A stretch of 8,220 bases of DNA, from positions 1-8,220 of the forward strand of contig CALBJK010000169.1 of assembly GCA_937892695.1 (NCBI GenBank), given 5' to 3'. Source of the stretch: an uncultured Prevotella sp. (GTDB lineage: Bacteria > Bacteroidota > Bacteroidia > Bacteroidales > Bacteroidaceae). Below the pieces are notes generated by a model. It saw nothing but the letters and a program-made list of their open reading frames with translations, was not told where the DNA came from and did not search any database. This document shows positions 1 to 5,896 of this stretch, in pieces. The position numbers were made by a program, and so were the translations under genes. Numbering within the stretch: position 1 is the first letter of the stretch; each line of letters begins with the position of its first letter.

Positions 1-214
1 AGAGGGCGACGTTCTGACTGAAGACTTCATAAAGAAGCAGCCTAAGGACAAGCAGGAAATATGCAACCAGCTCAACCGCCGTACCGAGTTCATCGTCCTG
101 CGCACCACGTATGGCATGTTCGACGAGAAAGGCAACCTGAAGAAACAAACTAAACCTGTCTCTTCGGACCAAAAGAAGCAGACCGGCGAAGATTTCGACT
201 TTGTAGTAGAATGA
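1..214 (+). CDS. OmpA-family outer-membrane/peptidoglycan-associated protein, C-terminal fragment
   Basis: Reading from base 2, the frame gives 70 residues ending in ...DFDFVVE and TGA at 212-214; the start lies left of the window. The segment EICNQLNRRTEF matches the last helix and strand of the OmpA C-terminal domain, which binds peptidoglycan, and the NRRTE form is common in Bacteroidetes proteins that place this domain after PD40/WD40-like repeats. About 40 residues rich in lysine and glutamine follow the domain. The family normally anchors the outer membrane to the cell wall. In bacteria with type IX secretion, PorE has this domain at its C-terminus, and porQ lies further right in this window, but PorE identity cannot be judged from this fragment. 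No T-rich intrinsic terminator follows directly; two hairpins lie at 231-258 and 271-291. Confidence 0.75.
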   Translation, partial: EGDVLTEDFIKKQPKDKQEICNQLNRRTEFIVLRTTYGMFDEKGNLKKQTKPVSSDQKKQTGEDFDFVVE

Positions 215-230
215 AAGAACGACGCATGTC

Positions 231-291
231 CGTAGCGGTAAAGGCTTCGGGCGCTACGCTTCACATACTGTGTCGTCAATGCACGACGACA
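231..291 (+). terminator. Pair of hairpins after the OmpA-family gene
   Basis: Two perfect inverted repeats follow the stop at 214. The first is CGTAGCG (231-237) with CGCTACG (252-258). The second is TGTCGTC (271-277) with GACGACA (285-291), separated by a 7-nt loop. Neither is followed by a T-run. The nearest T-run is at 341-346, after the weak stem AAAAAGA/TCTTTTT (328-334 and 339-345). They may stabilise or end the upstream mRNA; a termination role is inference. Confidence 0.35.
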
Positions 292-316
292 GATTAGGGA
301 ATGGACGGACACAAGA

Positions 317-403
317 CAATAACCGACAAAAAGAACAATCTTTTTTATCGCATTCCAATATGCCCCGTTCTGCATTCTGATATGCCGCATATCAGAACGC
401 CAA
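317..403. repeat. Copy A of a palindromic intergenic repeat (22-bp unit)
   Basis: This stretch matches bases about 6990-7077 downstream of porQ. The 18 bases ATGCCCCGTTCTGCATTC (360-377) are identical in both, and weaker similarity extends leftward through GAACAAT (333-339) to about 317. Two 22-base units begin at 360 and 382. The second is centred on a near-perfect palindrome with 11-base arms, TTCTGATATGC (375-385) and GCATATCAGAA (387-397), around the single C at 386. An alternative partner for ATCAGAAC (391-398) is GTTCTGAT (425-432). No gene overlaps it. It resembles REP-type or other dispersed intergenic elements; the number of genomic copies is unknown. Confidence 0.7.
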
Positions 404-570
404 TAAGCATCGTTTCGGAACGTTGTTCTGATGACTTCCATAATCCACTGACTTTCGGAGGATAAAACAAATAATCTAAATATTTTGCAAACATTGATTT
501 TGTTAGCAAATATAACAAATTTATCAGGTTTAACCCGACAGTCTGAATAAGTCAAGATTGAATTTGGGAC

Positions 571-603
571 AAATAAAAAGTATCCACCCTCACGAGCAGA
601 TAC
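571..603 (-). terminator. Intrinsic terminator, leftward
   Basis: On the minus strand, GTATC (603-599) pairs with GATAC (584-580). The stem continues inward through two wobble pairs (TG with TG) and CTC with GGG, closing on a GTGA tetraloop at 593-590. This gives ten pairs including three G-U wobbles. TTTTTATTT follows at once (579-571). No minus-strand protein gene ends here, so the terminator must serve a non-coding transcript or read-through RNA. Confidence 0.6.
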
Positions 604-806
604 CTCCGAAATCAGTAATTAACTCAAAATTTTTATAATCTAATTCTCACTAACTGTCTTGCGTATCGGTTGATACTTTTAATAATATATGGAATCTGAA
701 ATAAAATGTAATCGTAAAACAGAAAATGCGACTCCAATGTGGGTATAAGCTTCACGCCTTCCCTCTATCACACTGTCATAATGTCGGAATCTCTTGTTTT
801 AAATTA
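571..806 (-). ncRNA. Candidate small RNA of about 235 nt, function unknown
   Basis: The call rests on position, not on homology. A Bacteroidetes -7 box (TATCTTTG, 819 to 812) lies just upstream, and a well-formed intrinsic terminator lies at 603-571, on the same strand and facing the same way. A start about 6 nt after the box gives an RNA of roughly 235 nt. No long reading frame lies between them. The longest is a GTG-initiated frame of 30 codons (771 to 679) with no visible ribosome binding site. The 5' part could pair GATTCC with GGAGTC (one wobble), and a small hairpin GTATC/GATAC with a 4-base loop lies at 663-676. I match it to no known RNA family with confidence; Bacteroidales-specific Rfam families are the first to test. 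Confidence 0.4.
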
Positions 807-811
807 CATTG

Positions 812-843
812 CAAAGATAAGAAAAAATATTAATACCATGAAA
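812..843 (-). promoter_or_regulatory. Candidate Bacteroidetes promoter, leftward
   Basis: TATCTTTG (819 to 812) fits the Bacteroidetes -7 consensus TAnnTTTG exactly and is followed by C, as in many strong promoters of the phylum. The -33 box is imperfect: TTTC at 843-840, 20 nt upstream, instead of TTTG. The spacer is very AT-rich. Exact TAnnTTTG matches occur a few times by chance in a window this size; the terminator downstream in the same direction is what raises confidence. Confidence 0.45.
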
Positions 844-849
844 GTTTCT

Positions 850-882
850 TCAATGAAATAGCGTTTTTTATCAATGAAATAG
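850..882. repeat. Direct repeat TCAATGAAATAG, twice, 21-bp period
   Basis: TCAATGAAATAG occurs at 850-861 and again at 871-882, exactly 21 bases apart, so both copies face the same side of the helix. An inverted copy, ATTTCATTGA, is at 928-937. The pair sits about 50 and 70 bases upstream of the predicted leftward start near 806, a usual place for activator sites. The binding-site role is inference. Confidence 0.5.
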
Positions 883-893
883 ATATATTATAT

Positions 894-929
894 ATTCATG
901 TTCTTTTTTTACATCAGGAGAACATGAAT
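894..929. repeat. Perfect 11-bp inverted repeat in an AT-rich region
   Basis: ATTCATGTTCT (894-904) and AGAACATGAAT (919-929) are exact reverse complements around a 14-nt loop that starts with six T. The outer sequences TCAATGAA (871-878) and TTCATTGA (930-937) can add a second stem beyond a 15-nt left bulge. It could be an operator or a hairpin. It has no T-tail suited to a terminator. Confidence 0.55.
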
Positions 930-958
930 TTCATTGAAAAAGATAGTTGTGAATAGAA

Positions 959-983
959 GTAAGCCGACAAAAGCTTACGGCTT
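959..983. repeat. Two overlapping, mutually exclusive 6-bp hairpins
   Basis: GTAAGC (959-964) can pair with GCTTAC (973-978), or AAGCCG (961-966) with CGGCTT (978-983). The arms overlap, so only one can form at a time. They lie just beyond the hairpin that follows topB. This may be a second termination or processing site; the function is unknown. Confidence 0.3.
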
Positions 984-997
984 CAAATTTTGAAAAG

Positions 998-1031
998 GGT
1001 GTGCCCATTCATTTCTGAAGTCGGGTACACC
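998..1031 (-). terminator. Hairpin immediately after topB, probable operon terminator
   Basis: GGTGTGCCC (998-1006) and GGGTACACC (1023-1031) form a 9-bp stem around a 16-nt loop. On the plus strand one pair is a G-U wobble; on the minus strand the same position is an A-C mismatch. On the minus strand the hairpin begins one base after the topB stop and is followed by CTTTTC, a modest T-run. It is the best candidate for ending the tonB-to-topB transcript. Confidence 0.5.
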
Positions 1032-1032
1032 T

Positions 1033-3069
1033 TTAGATATTAAATGCAAGCCGAAACTTGCACCCGTCTTTCCATCTGCTGCATCCGTAAGCAGTCTTAC
1101 CTTTTATGATAGTACCTTTTCCACAGACAGGACACGGCTGACCTATCAGATTGTCTCCTGGAACCAGACCGGATTCCGGTGTTTTCTTTGTTGGAGATGT
1201 TGCGGTCTTGGATGTACGTTTTTTGGACGTAGAAGTTTTCTTCGAGCTTTTCTTCTTCAAATCTTCATCTGTGGTTATTGCGACACGTCGGTTGCTGTTA
1301 TCTCTCAACACATCGTTGACAATATTGGTAATCTGTTCCTTCAAACCATTAATGAAATCTGCCGCTTCATATTTCTTATGTTCTATGTCACGCAATTTCT
1401 TCTCCCAGATACCTGTCAGTTCGCAACTCTTGAGCAGTTCCTCGTGTATGGTATCAATAAGTTCCATACCTGTAGCCGTGGCAAGAAGATTTTTCCGTTC
1501 TCGGCGAATGTACCGCCGTTTGAAAAGAGTCTCTATTATGCCGGCTCGTGAAGACGGACGACCGATACCGTTCTCTTTAAGAGCAGCACGTAGTGTTTCG
1601 TCCTCGACAAACCTCCCCGCCGTTTCCATTGCCCGAAGGAGTGTAGCTTCGGTATAATACTTTGGCGGAGTAGTCCATTTTTCAGTAAGCGTCGGCGTGT
1701 GAGATCCGCTCTCGCCCTTGACAAACGTGGGTAGAGTACGTTCTTCGTCAGCATTTTTCTTGTCTTCCTCATCGTCCCTACACTCTTTCGAATAGACTGC
1801 ACGCCATCCAGAACTAAGTATTTCCTTACCTGTTACCTTAAACTCCACGTTGTCCACAGAGCCGAGCACCGTCGTGGTAGAAAACTTGCAGTCGGGATAA
1901 AATGCCGCAATGAAGCGCAGAGCTATCAGGTTGTATACATTACGCTCCATGTCGGTAAGAGAGGAGGCAGACACACCTGTCGGAATAATAGCATGGTGGT
2001 CGGTCACCTTAGATGTATCGAATACGCGCTTCGACTTTGTAAGTGGCTTAGCTGACAGAGGCTTGACCAACTGTTCAAAACCACGAAGACCGGCAAGGAT
2101 ATTCGGACACTTCGGATAAATGTCGTCACTTAAATATTGTGTGTCAACACGAGGATAGGTAGTGAGTTTCTTCTCGTACAGACCCTGTATGAGATTGAGA
2201 GTGGTCTCGGCACTGTAGCTGAACTTACGGTTGCATTCTACCTGAAGCGAAGTCAAATCGAAAAGACGCTGCGGAGCTTCGGTTCCGTTCTTCTTCTGAA
2301 CGTCCGTAACAGTAAACGGTTTTCCGGCAATGGCACCAAAAGCCTGCTCTCCCTCTTCTTTCGTGGCAAAACGTCCTTTTGTCGCAGTAAAAAGAGTGTC
2401 GCGATAAACCGTGGAAAGTACCCAATAAGGTTCGGAGACAAAGCCGTCTATCTCTTTCTGCCGAGCCACGATGAGCGCAAGAGTAGGAGTCTGGACACGT
2501 CCGATACTGAGCACCTGACGGTTCTGTCCGTACTTCAGAGTATAAAGCCGAGTAGCATTCATTCCGAGAATCCAGTCACCGATTGCACGACTTAGTCCTG
2601 CAGTGTAGAGAGGCTGGTACTCGCTTTGGTCTTTAAGAGAGCGGAAACCTTCGCGTATGGCTTCGTCGGTCATTGACGAAATCCAAAGCCGTTTGACAGG
2701 ACAAGTGGCACGAGCCTTCTGCATCACCCATCGCTGTATCAGTTCGCCTTCCTGACCGGCATCACCACAATTGATGATACTGTCAGCCGACTGCATAAGC
2801 TTCTGGATGACGGCAAACTGACGTTTTATGCCATCATCGTCAATAAGTTTTATACCGAAACGGGCAGGTATCATCGGCAATGCGCTCAGACTCCAATGCT
2901 TCCAGTTTTCAGAATAGTCATTTGGTTCTTTCAGAGTGCAAAGATGTCCGAAAGTCCATGTGACTTGGTAGCCATTGCCTTCCATATATCCGTTATGAGA
3001 GCTTGTCGCTCCGAGAATACGCGCTATATCCTTAGCTACGCTCGGTTTCTCTGCTATGCAGACTATCAT
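1033..3069 (-). CDS. topB: DNA topoisomerase III (type IA)
   Basis: The 678-residue protein is a complete type IA topoisomerase, which cuts one DNA strand through a tyrosine link and passes another through the gap; topoisomerase III mainly unlinks replicated or recombining DNA. The Toprim domain opens the protein (IAEKPS with Glu7; DAGQEGE at 103-109). SIGRVQTPTLAL is at 188-199, the active-site motif TTYPRVDT places the catalytic Tyr at 305, TDHHAIIPTG is at 356-365, and GIGRPSSR is at 501-508. A Lys/Ser/Thr-rich linker (about 604-633) joins a C-terminal four-cysteine zinc ribbon (Cys646, Cys649, Cys663, Cys670). Residue 105 is Gly, where E. coli has the second Toprim Asp. The gene is last in the four-gene minus-strand operon, 42 nt after tatD. 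TopB copies also occur on Bacteroidetes conjugative elements, but the neighbours here are chromosomal. Confidence 0.95.
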   Translation of the reverse strand: MIVCIAEKPSVAKDIARILGATSSHNGYMEGNGYQVTWTFGHLCTLKEPNDYSENWKHWSLSALPMIPARFGIKLIDDDGIKRQFAVIQKLMQSADSIINCGDAGQEGELIQRWVMQKARATCPVKRLWISSMTDEAIREGFRSLKDQSEYQPLYTAGLSRAIGDWILGMNATRLYTLKYGQNRQVLSIGRVQTPTLALIVARQKEIDGFVSEPYWVLSTVYRDTLFTATKGRFATKEEGEQAFGAIAGKPFTVTDVQKKNGTEAPQRLFDLTSLQVECNRKFSYSAETTLNLIQGLYEKKLTTYPRVDTQYLSDDIYPKCPNILAGLRGFEQLVKPLSAKPLTKSKRVFDTSKVTDHHAIIPTGVSASSLTDMERNVYNLIALRFIAAFYPDCKFSTTTVLGSVDNVEFKVTGKEILSSGWRAVYSKECRDDEEDKKNADEERTLPTFVKGESGSHTPTLTEKWTTPPKYYTEATLLRAMETAGRFVEDETLRAALKENGIGRPSSRAGIIETLFKRRYIRRERKNLLATATGMELIDTIHEELLKSCELTGIWEKKLRDIEHKKYEAADFINGLKEQITNIVNDVLRDNSNRRVAITTDEDLKKKSSKKTSTSKKRTSKTATSPTKKTPESGLVPGDNLIGQPCPVCGKGTIIKGKTAYGCSRWKDGCKFRLAFNI

Positions 3070-3111
3070 TTATCAGTTTTGCTTAATGACTGGCGGAGAC
3101 AAAAAGCCCGC

Positions 3112-3909
3112 TTAGTGAATCAGATTTTTGATTTTAGGGAATATCCTTACAGCATTCTTGCTGGTTTTATCAGCAACTGCATCCTCAGATGTGGAATAAC
3201 ATTCAGCAAGTTTTCTTATAATATAAGGAACAAACGAACTCTCATTGCGCTTTCCACGCATAGGGACGGGTGCCATATAAGGGCTGTCGGTTTCGAGCAC
3301 AATACGATCCAATGGCACATTGGCTGGCAACACTTCAGGCAGATGACTCTTCTTGAACGTGAGAACACCACCGATGCCAAGCACGAAATTGTCGAAAGAC
3401 AGAAGTTCGGCTGCTTCATGGGCGTTACCTGTAAAGCAATGGAAAACTCCGCCGGGAAGTTCTTTCTCATAATGGCGCATTATGTGTACCATTTCGTTCT
3501 GGGTCTTACGGCAATGTATCATAAGAGGAAGGCGAGTCTCAACAGACCATATAACCTGCTGTTCAAATACCTTGAGCTGTTCGGCCTCAAACTCGCGCGA
3601 CCAATAGAAGTCGATCCCCACCTCACCGATAGCGATGAAAGGCGCATCGGCCGCATAGAGCAAGGGTTTTAGACTGTCCAGCTGTTGCTGCCAATCGCTC
3701 TTCACTTCTTCGGGATGAAGTCCGGCCATGGGCAAGACGTATCCTGGATAACGATGGCAAATATCCAATATGGGACTGACCGACGAAATGTTGATGCCTG
3801 GTACGAGCAGACACGATGCCCCGGCAGCTTTGGCACGACTGATGACATCTTCCACATCGGAAGCGAACTCCTCGACATCAAGATGGGTATGAGTATCAAT
3901 AAACCGCAT
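3112..3909 (-). CDS. TatD-family metal-dependent hydrolase (putative deoxyribonuclease)
   Basis: The 265-residue length is normal for TatD proteins, TIM-barrel hydrolases that use two metal ions; studied members act as DNases, often 3'-5' exonucleases. All expected ligands are visible: His7 and His9 in THTHLD, Glu96 in GEVGIDFYW, His132 in MIHCRK, His157 in FHCFTG and Asp208 in LETDSPY. AGLHP (62-66) and RGKRNE (218-223) are also typical. The ATG lies one base after the TGA of the polyprenyl synthase gene, so translation is probably coupled. The protein has no signal peptide and should be cytoplasmic. In this phylum the family has paralogues (TatD, YcfH, YjjV-like), so I give no symbol and do not specify the substrate. 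Confidence 0.93.
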   Translation of the reverse strand: MRFIDTHTHLDVEEFASDVEDVISRAKAAGASCLLVPGINISSVSPILDICHRYPGYVLPMAGLHPEEVKSDWQQQLDSLKPLLYAADAPFIAIGEVGIDFYWSREFEAEQLKVFEQQVIWSVETRLPLMIHCRKTQNEMVHIMRHYEKELPGGVFHCFTGNAHEAAELLSFDNFVLGIGGVLTFKKSHLPEVLPANVPLDRIVLETDSPYMAPVPMRGKRNESSFVPYIIRKLAECYSTSEDAVADKTSKNAVRIFPKIKNLIH

Positions 3910-3910
3910 G

Positions 3911-4888
3911 TCAATACTTACGTTTCATCATCTTTGATACGTATGCGTAAAGTTCGGCTTTACGTTCTTCACCGACACTTACTGCAGCAAGATACTTGCG
4001 GCTGCCTTCAAAATATTGGTTTATCTTCTCCTCTGCGAGTTGTCTTATTCCGATAACGTCATAAAGACGGGTAACGGCTGCTATCTTCTCAGCAGGATCG
4101 AAGTCTTTGGCTTCAATCCATTTCACCAGTTCGGCACGTTGTGCGTTGTCCGCACGGTTGTAGGCATTGATGAGCATGTATGTCTTCTTGTTGGAAACAA
4201 TGTCGCCTCCGATTTTCTTGCCGAAGACCTTCACGTCGCCGTACACGTCGAGAAAATCGTCTTGAAGCTGGAAGGCCAGACCGACTTGTTCACCGAACCG
4301 ATAAAGATTGTCGGCATCGGCCTCGGGTGCGTCGGCCAGTATGGCTCCGAGCTTCAGTGCGCAGGCCAGAAGAACGCTCGTCTTAAGCCTTATCATCTCG
4401 ATGTACTCTGCTTCGCTTACATCGCTACGCTGCTCAAAGTCCATGTCATACTGCTGCCCCTCTCCGATTTCGAGAGCTGTCTCGGTAAAGAGAGAGAGAA
4501 CATCTTTCAGCTTAGACTGGTCACAGCCTTCCATCATTCTGCTGTAAGCAAGCACAAGCATGGTGTCTCCTGAAAGTATGGAAGTGTTCGCATTCCACTT
4601 TTTGTGCACTGTCTGATGTCCACGTCTAAGATCGGCATTATCCATCAAGTCGTCATGAAGAAGTGTGTAATTGTGATAAGTTTCGAGCGCTATGGCTTGT
4701 CCCAGTACAGCTTCCGGGTTTTCTTTATACATATTGTAAGCCAACAGCACCAGCACCGGGCGTATACGTTTTCCGCCCATTGAAAGAGCATACTTTATTG
4801 GCTCATAAAGCGACGACGGCTTACGGTCGTAAGGCATTTTACCCAACCGACCGTTTATCAAGTTGAGTATCTCTTCGGATGTCAACAT
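3911..4888 (-). CDS. Polyprenyl diphosphate synthase (trans-isoprenyl synthase)
   Basis: The 325-residue protein condenses IPP onto an allylic diphosphate in trans. It has GGKRIRP (38-44), the first Asp-rich motif DDLMD (79-83) followed by RRG, Lys169 in RLKTSVLL, the second Asp-rich motif DDFLD (210-214), and GGDIVSNKKTY (227-237). The first motif lacks the two-residue insertion found in IspA-type farnesyl synthases. Tyr74 lies five residues before it and Tyr71 eight before, with Thr75 at minus four. By the known size rule, bulky residues there shorten the product, which suggests C15-C20, as in archaeal-type GGPP synthases, more than a long quinone chain; this is inference. The gene starts 11 nt after the tonB-like stop and overlaps no gene. 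IspH at the right edge supplies the C5 substrates. Confidence 0.92.
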   Translation of the reverse strand: MLTSEEILNLINGRLGKMPYDRKPSSLYEPIKYALSMGGKRIRPVLVLLAYNMYKENPEAVLGQAIALETYHNYTLLHDDLMDNADLRRGHQTVHKKWNANTSILSGDTMLVLAYSRMMEGCDQSKLKDVLSLFTETALEIGEGQQYDMDFEQRSDVSEAEYIEMIRLKTSVLLACALKLGAILADAPEADADNLYRFGEQVGLAFQLQDDFLDVYGDVKVFGKKIGGDIVSNKKTYMLINAYNRADNAQRAELVKWIEAKDFDPAEKIAAVTRLYDVIGIRQLAEEKINQYFEGSRKYLAAVSVGEERKAELYAYVSKMMKRKY

Positions 4889-4899
4889 ATTTTAAGATA

Positions 4900-5619
4900 T
4901 TAAATTTTAAATACTACAGGAATGGCAAAAAGTGTACGACAAGGTTTGTCGTTCTCCACGCCAGGCTTCCATTTTGGCATTATCTTTACTACACGCAATG
5001 CTTCGCCGTCAAGTATAGGATTAACCGATTTCACGACCTTTGCGTCGGCTATTGTCCCATCCTTGTTTATGATAAACGAGACAACGACCTTGCCTTGTAT
5101 TTTCTGCTTTTGAGCTGCTGGCGGATAACGCAATGTCGCCGTGAGCCATTTCATCAAGGCTACCATTCCTCCAGGAAATTCGGGCAACTGTTCTACTACG
5201 CGGAAATTGAGAGGATTATCTTCTTTATCGACAGCGACAGGAGACAAGGCTGTTTCGTTCTGGCTGGCTTCGGCATGTCCGTCAGCAGCGTTTCCGCTAC
5301 CGGTCTGTCCGTTACCTACAGTACGCAAATCGGTAATTTCTTTCAGCTTCTCCATCTTCGTCTTTGGCTTCTCCGTTACATTCAGCTTTGCCGATGACGA
5401 CGCTGCAGGTGCTGCGGCAATCATGTCATGGTAGTCAATGGCAGGAAGAGTCTCTATATCCTCCGAAAGGTCTTCATCCGGAGCTTCTTCATCGCCGGAG
5501 GATGACGACCGGTATTCAAGAGCCGCCAACAGCAAAGACAACGCTACCACCAATCCGAACAAGAACATTGTCGGACGTTTACCTTCGAGATCTGCCTTTT
5601 TTGTTTTTTTTATCTCCAC
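4900..5619 (-). CDS. TonB-like energy transducer
   Basis: The 239-residue protein fits the TonB plan: a basic cytoplasmic tip (KKTKKADLEGKR), one membrane helix at about 18-34, an acidic and Ala/Ser-rich periplasmic spacer (about 38-135), and a C-terminal TonB domain (about 145-239) with LPEFPGG, YPPAAQ, GKVVVSFIINKDG and MPKWKPG. TonB proteins pass proton-motive force from ExbB/ExbD to outer-membrane transporters; no exbBD is visible here. The start is GTG (5619-5617): the only in-frame codons upstream before a stop are non-start codons, and the N-terminus MEIKK-KKADLEGKR matches the family. It is the first gene of the minus-strand operon, behind a leader of about 150 nt. Bacteroidetes carry many TonB paralogues, so the partner transporter is unknown. 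Confidence 0.92.
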   Translation of the reverse strand: MEIKKTKKADLEGKRPTMFLFGLVVALSLLLAALEYRSSSSGDEEAPDEDLSEDIETLPAIDYHDMIAAAPAASSSAKLNVTEKPKTKMEKLKEITDLRTVGNGQTGSGNAADGHAEASQNETALSPVAVDKEDNPLNFRVVEQLPEFPGGMVALMKWLTATLRYPPAAQKQKIQGKVVVSFIINKDGTIADAKVVKSVNPILDGEALRVVKIMPKWKPGVENDKPCRTLFAIPVVFKI

Positions 5620-5773
5620 TGCGTTTATGTAATAAAAACGATGTCTTTACGTTATTATAAAGTATGCTGACTGTCCGCCATTATTGTCAGGGCATGAGTC
5701 TGTACAACGCTTTAAGCTTAGGCATAGCACAAGAAGAGCGGAAATTATTCTCGGTTGTCCGAGTGCTGCCTGT
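5620..5773 (-). promoter_or_regulatory. Long 5' leader of the tonB operon
   Basis: The distance from the predicted start near 5773 to the GTG at 5619 is about 150 nt. Just after the start, CTCGG/CCGAG (5750-5763) forms a 5-bp hairpin with a 4-nt loop. Two tiny ATG frames follow: 12 codons, MPKLKALYRLMP (5725-5687), and 8 codons, MADSQHTL (5681-5655). I recognise no riboswitch. Regulation through the leader is possible but unproven. Confidence 0.4.
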
Positions 5774-5779
5774 CTTTTG

Positions 5780-5810
5780 CAAAGGTAGTGCAATTTTATT
5801 ACAAGACAAA
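5780..5810 (-). promoter_or_regulatory. Promoter of the tonB-prenyl synthase-tatD-topB operon
   Basis: On the minus strand, TTTG (5810-5807) and TACCTTTG (5787-5780) are separated by exactly 19 nt. This fits the Bacteroidetes consensus TTTG-N19-21-TAnnTTTG with no mismatch. It faces the tonB-like gene, and no other promoter of this quality lies in the 277-base divergent region. The -7 box overlaps the palindrome TTTGCAAA (5776-5783). Confidence 0.75.
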
Positions 5811-5829
5811 ATGTATTAATTCATTTTTG
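5799..5829 (+). promoter_or_regulatory. Weak candidate promoter for porQ
   Basis: CATTTTTG (5822-5829) differs from TAnnTTTG at one base. With a 19-nt spacer the -33 position reads TTAC, a poor match. It would give a leader of about 60 nt before the porQ ATG. It is the best plus-strand match I see in the divergent region, and it would overlap the tonB promoter. Confidence 0.25.
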
Positions 5830-5896
5830 CATAAAGAATAGCCCTATAATGCAATAAATACACGATACAAGGCCAGACGCAAACAAACAAGAAAAG

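Larger units (their letters stand above)
215..1032. other. Long intergenic region between the OmpA-family gene and topB
   Basis: About 820 bases lie between two convergent genes with no protein gene I can support. The left part has hairpins and one copy of the 22-bp palindromic repeat. The middle (571-819) is bracketed by a minus-strand terminator and promoter. The right part (about 840-980) is very AT-rich, with direct and inverted repeats. No tRNA, and no rRNA, tmRNA, RNase P or SRP RNA signature that I know, is visible. Another small inverted repeat, TTTGTTA/TAACAAA, lies at 499-519. Confidence 0.8.

Noticed and set aside
507..514. TATATTTG on the minus strand as a second promoter
   Set aside because: It matches TAnnTTTG but has no -33 box at the right distance and no gene or terminator downstream on that strand.
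453..611. Distant inverted pair TTTCGGAGG (453-461) and CCTCCGAAA (603-611)
   Set aside because: Only 9 bp with about 140 bases between the arms, which is plausible by chance. TTTCGGAGG also resembles a common ribosome-binding-like string.
1033..3069. topB as cargo of a conjugative element
   Set aside because: The gene sits in a compact operon with housekeeping genes. No tra, mob or integrase gene or attachment repeat is visible.
2896..3672. 258-codon plus-strand open frame opposite tatD and the start of topB
   Set aside because: It is fully antisense to two genes with complete catalytic motifs. It shows no family motif and is a frame shadow.
4016..4573. 185-codon plus-strand open frame opposite the polyprenyl synthase gene
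   Set aside because: The minus strand has all prenyl synthase motifs in order, so this is an antisense shadow.
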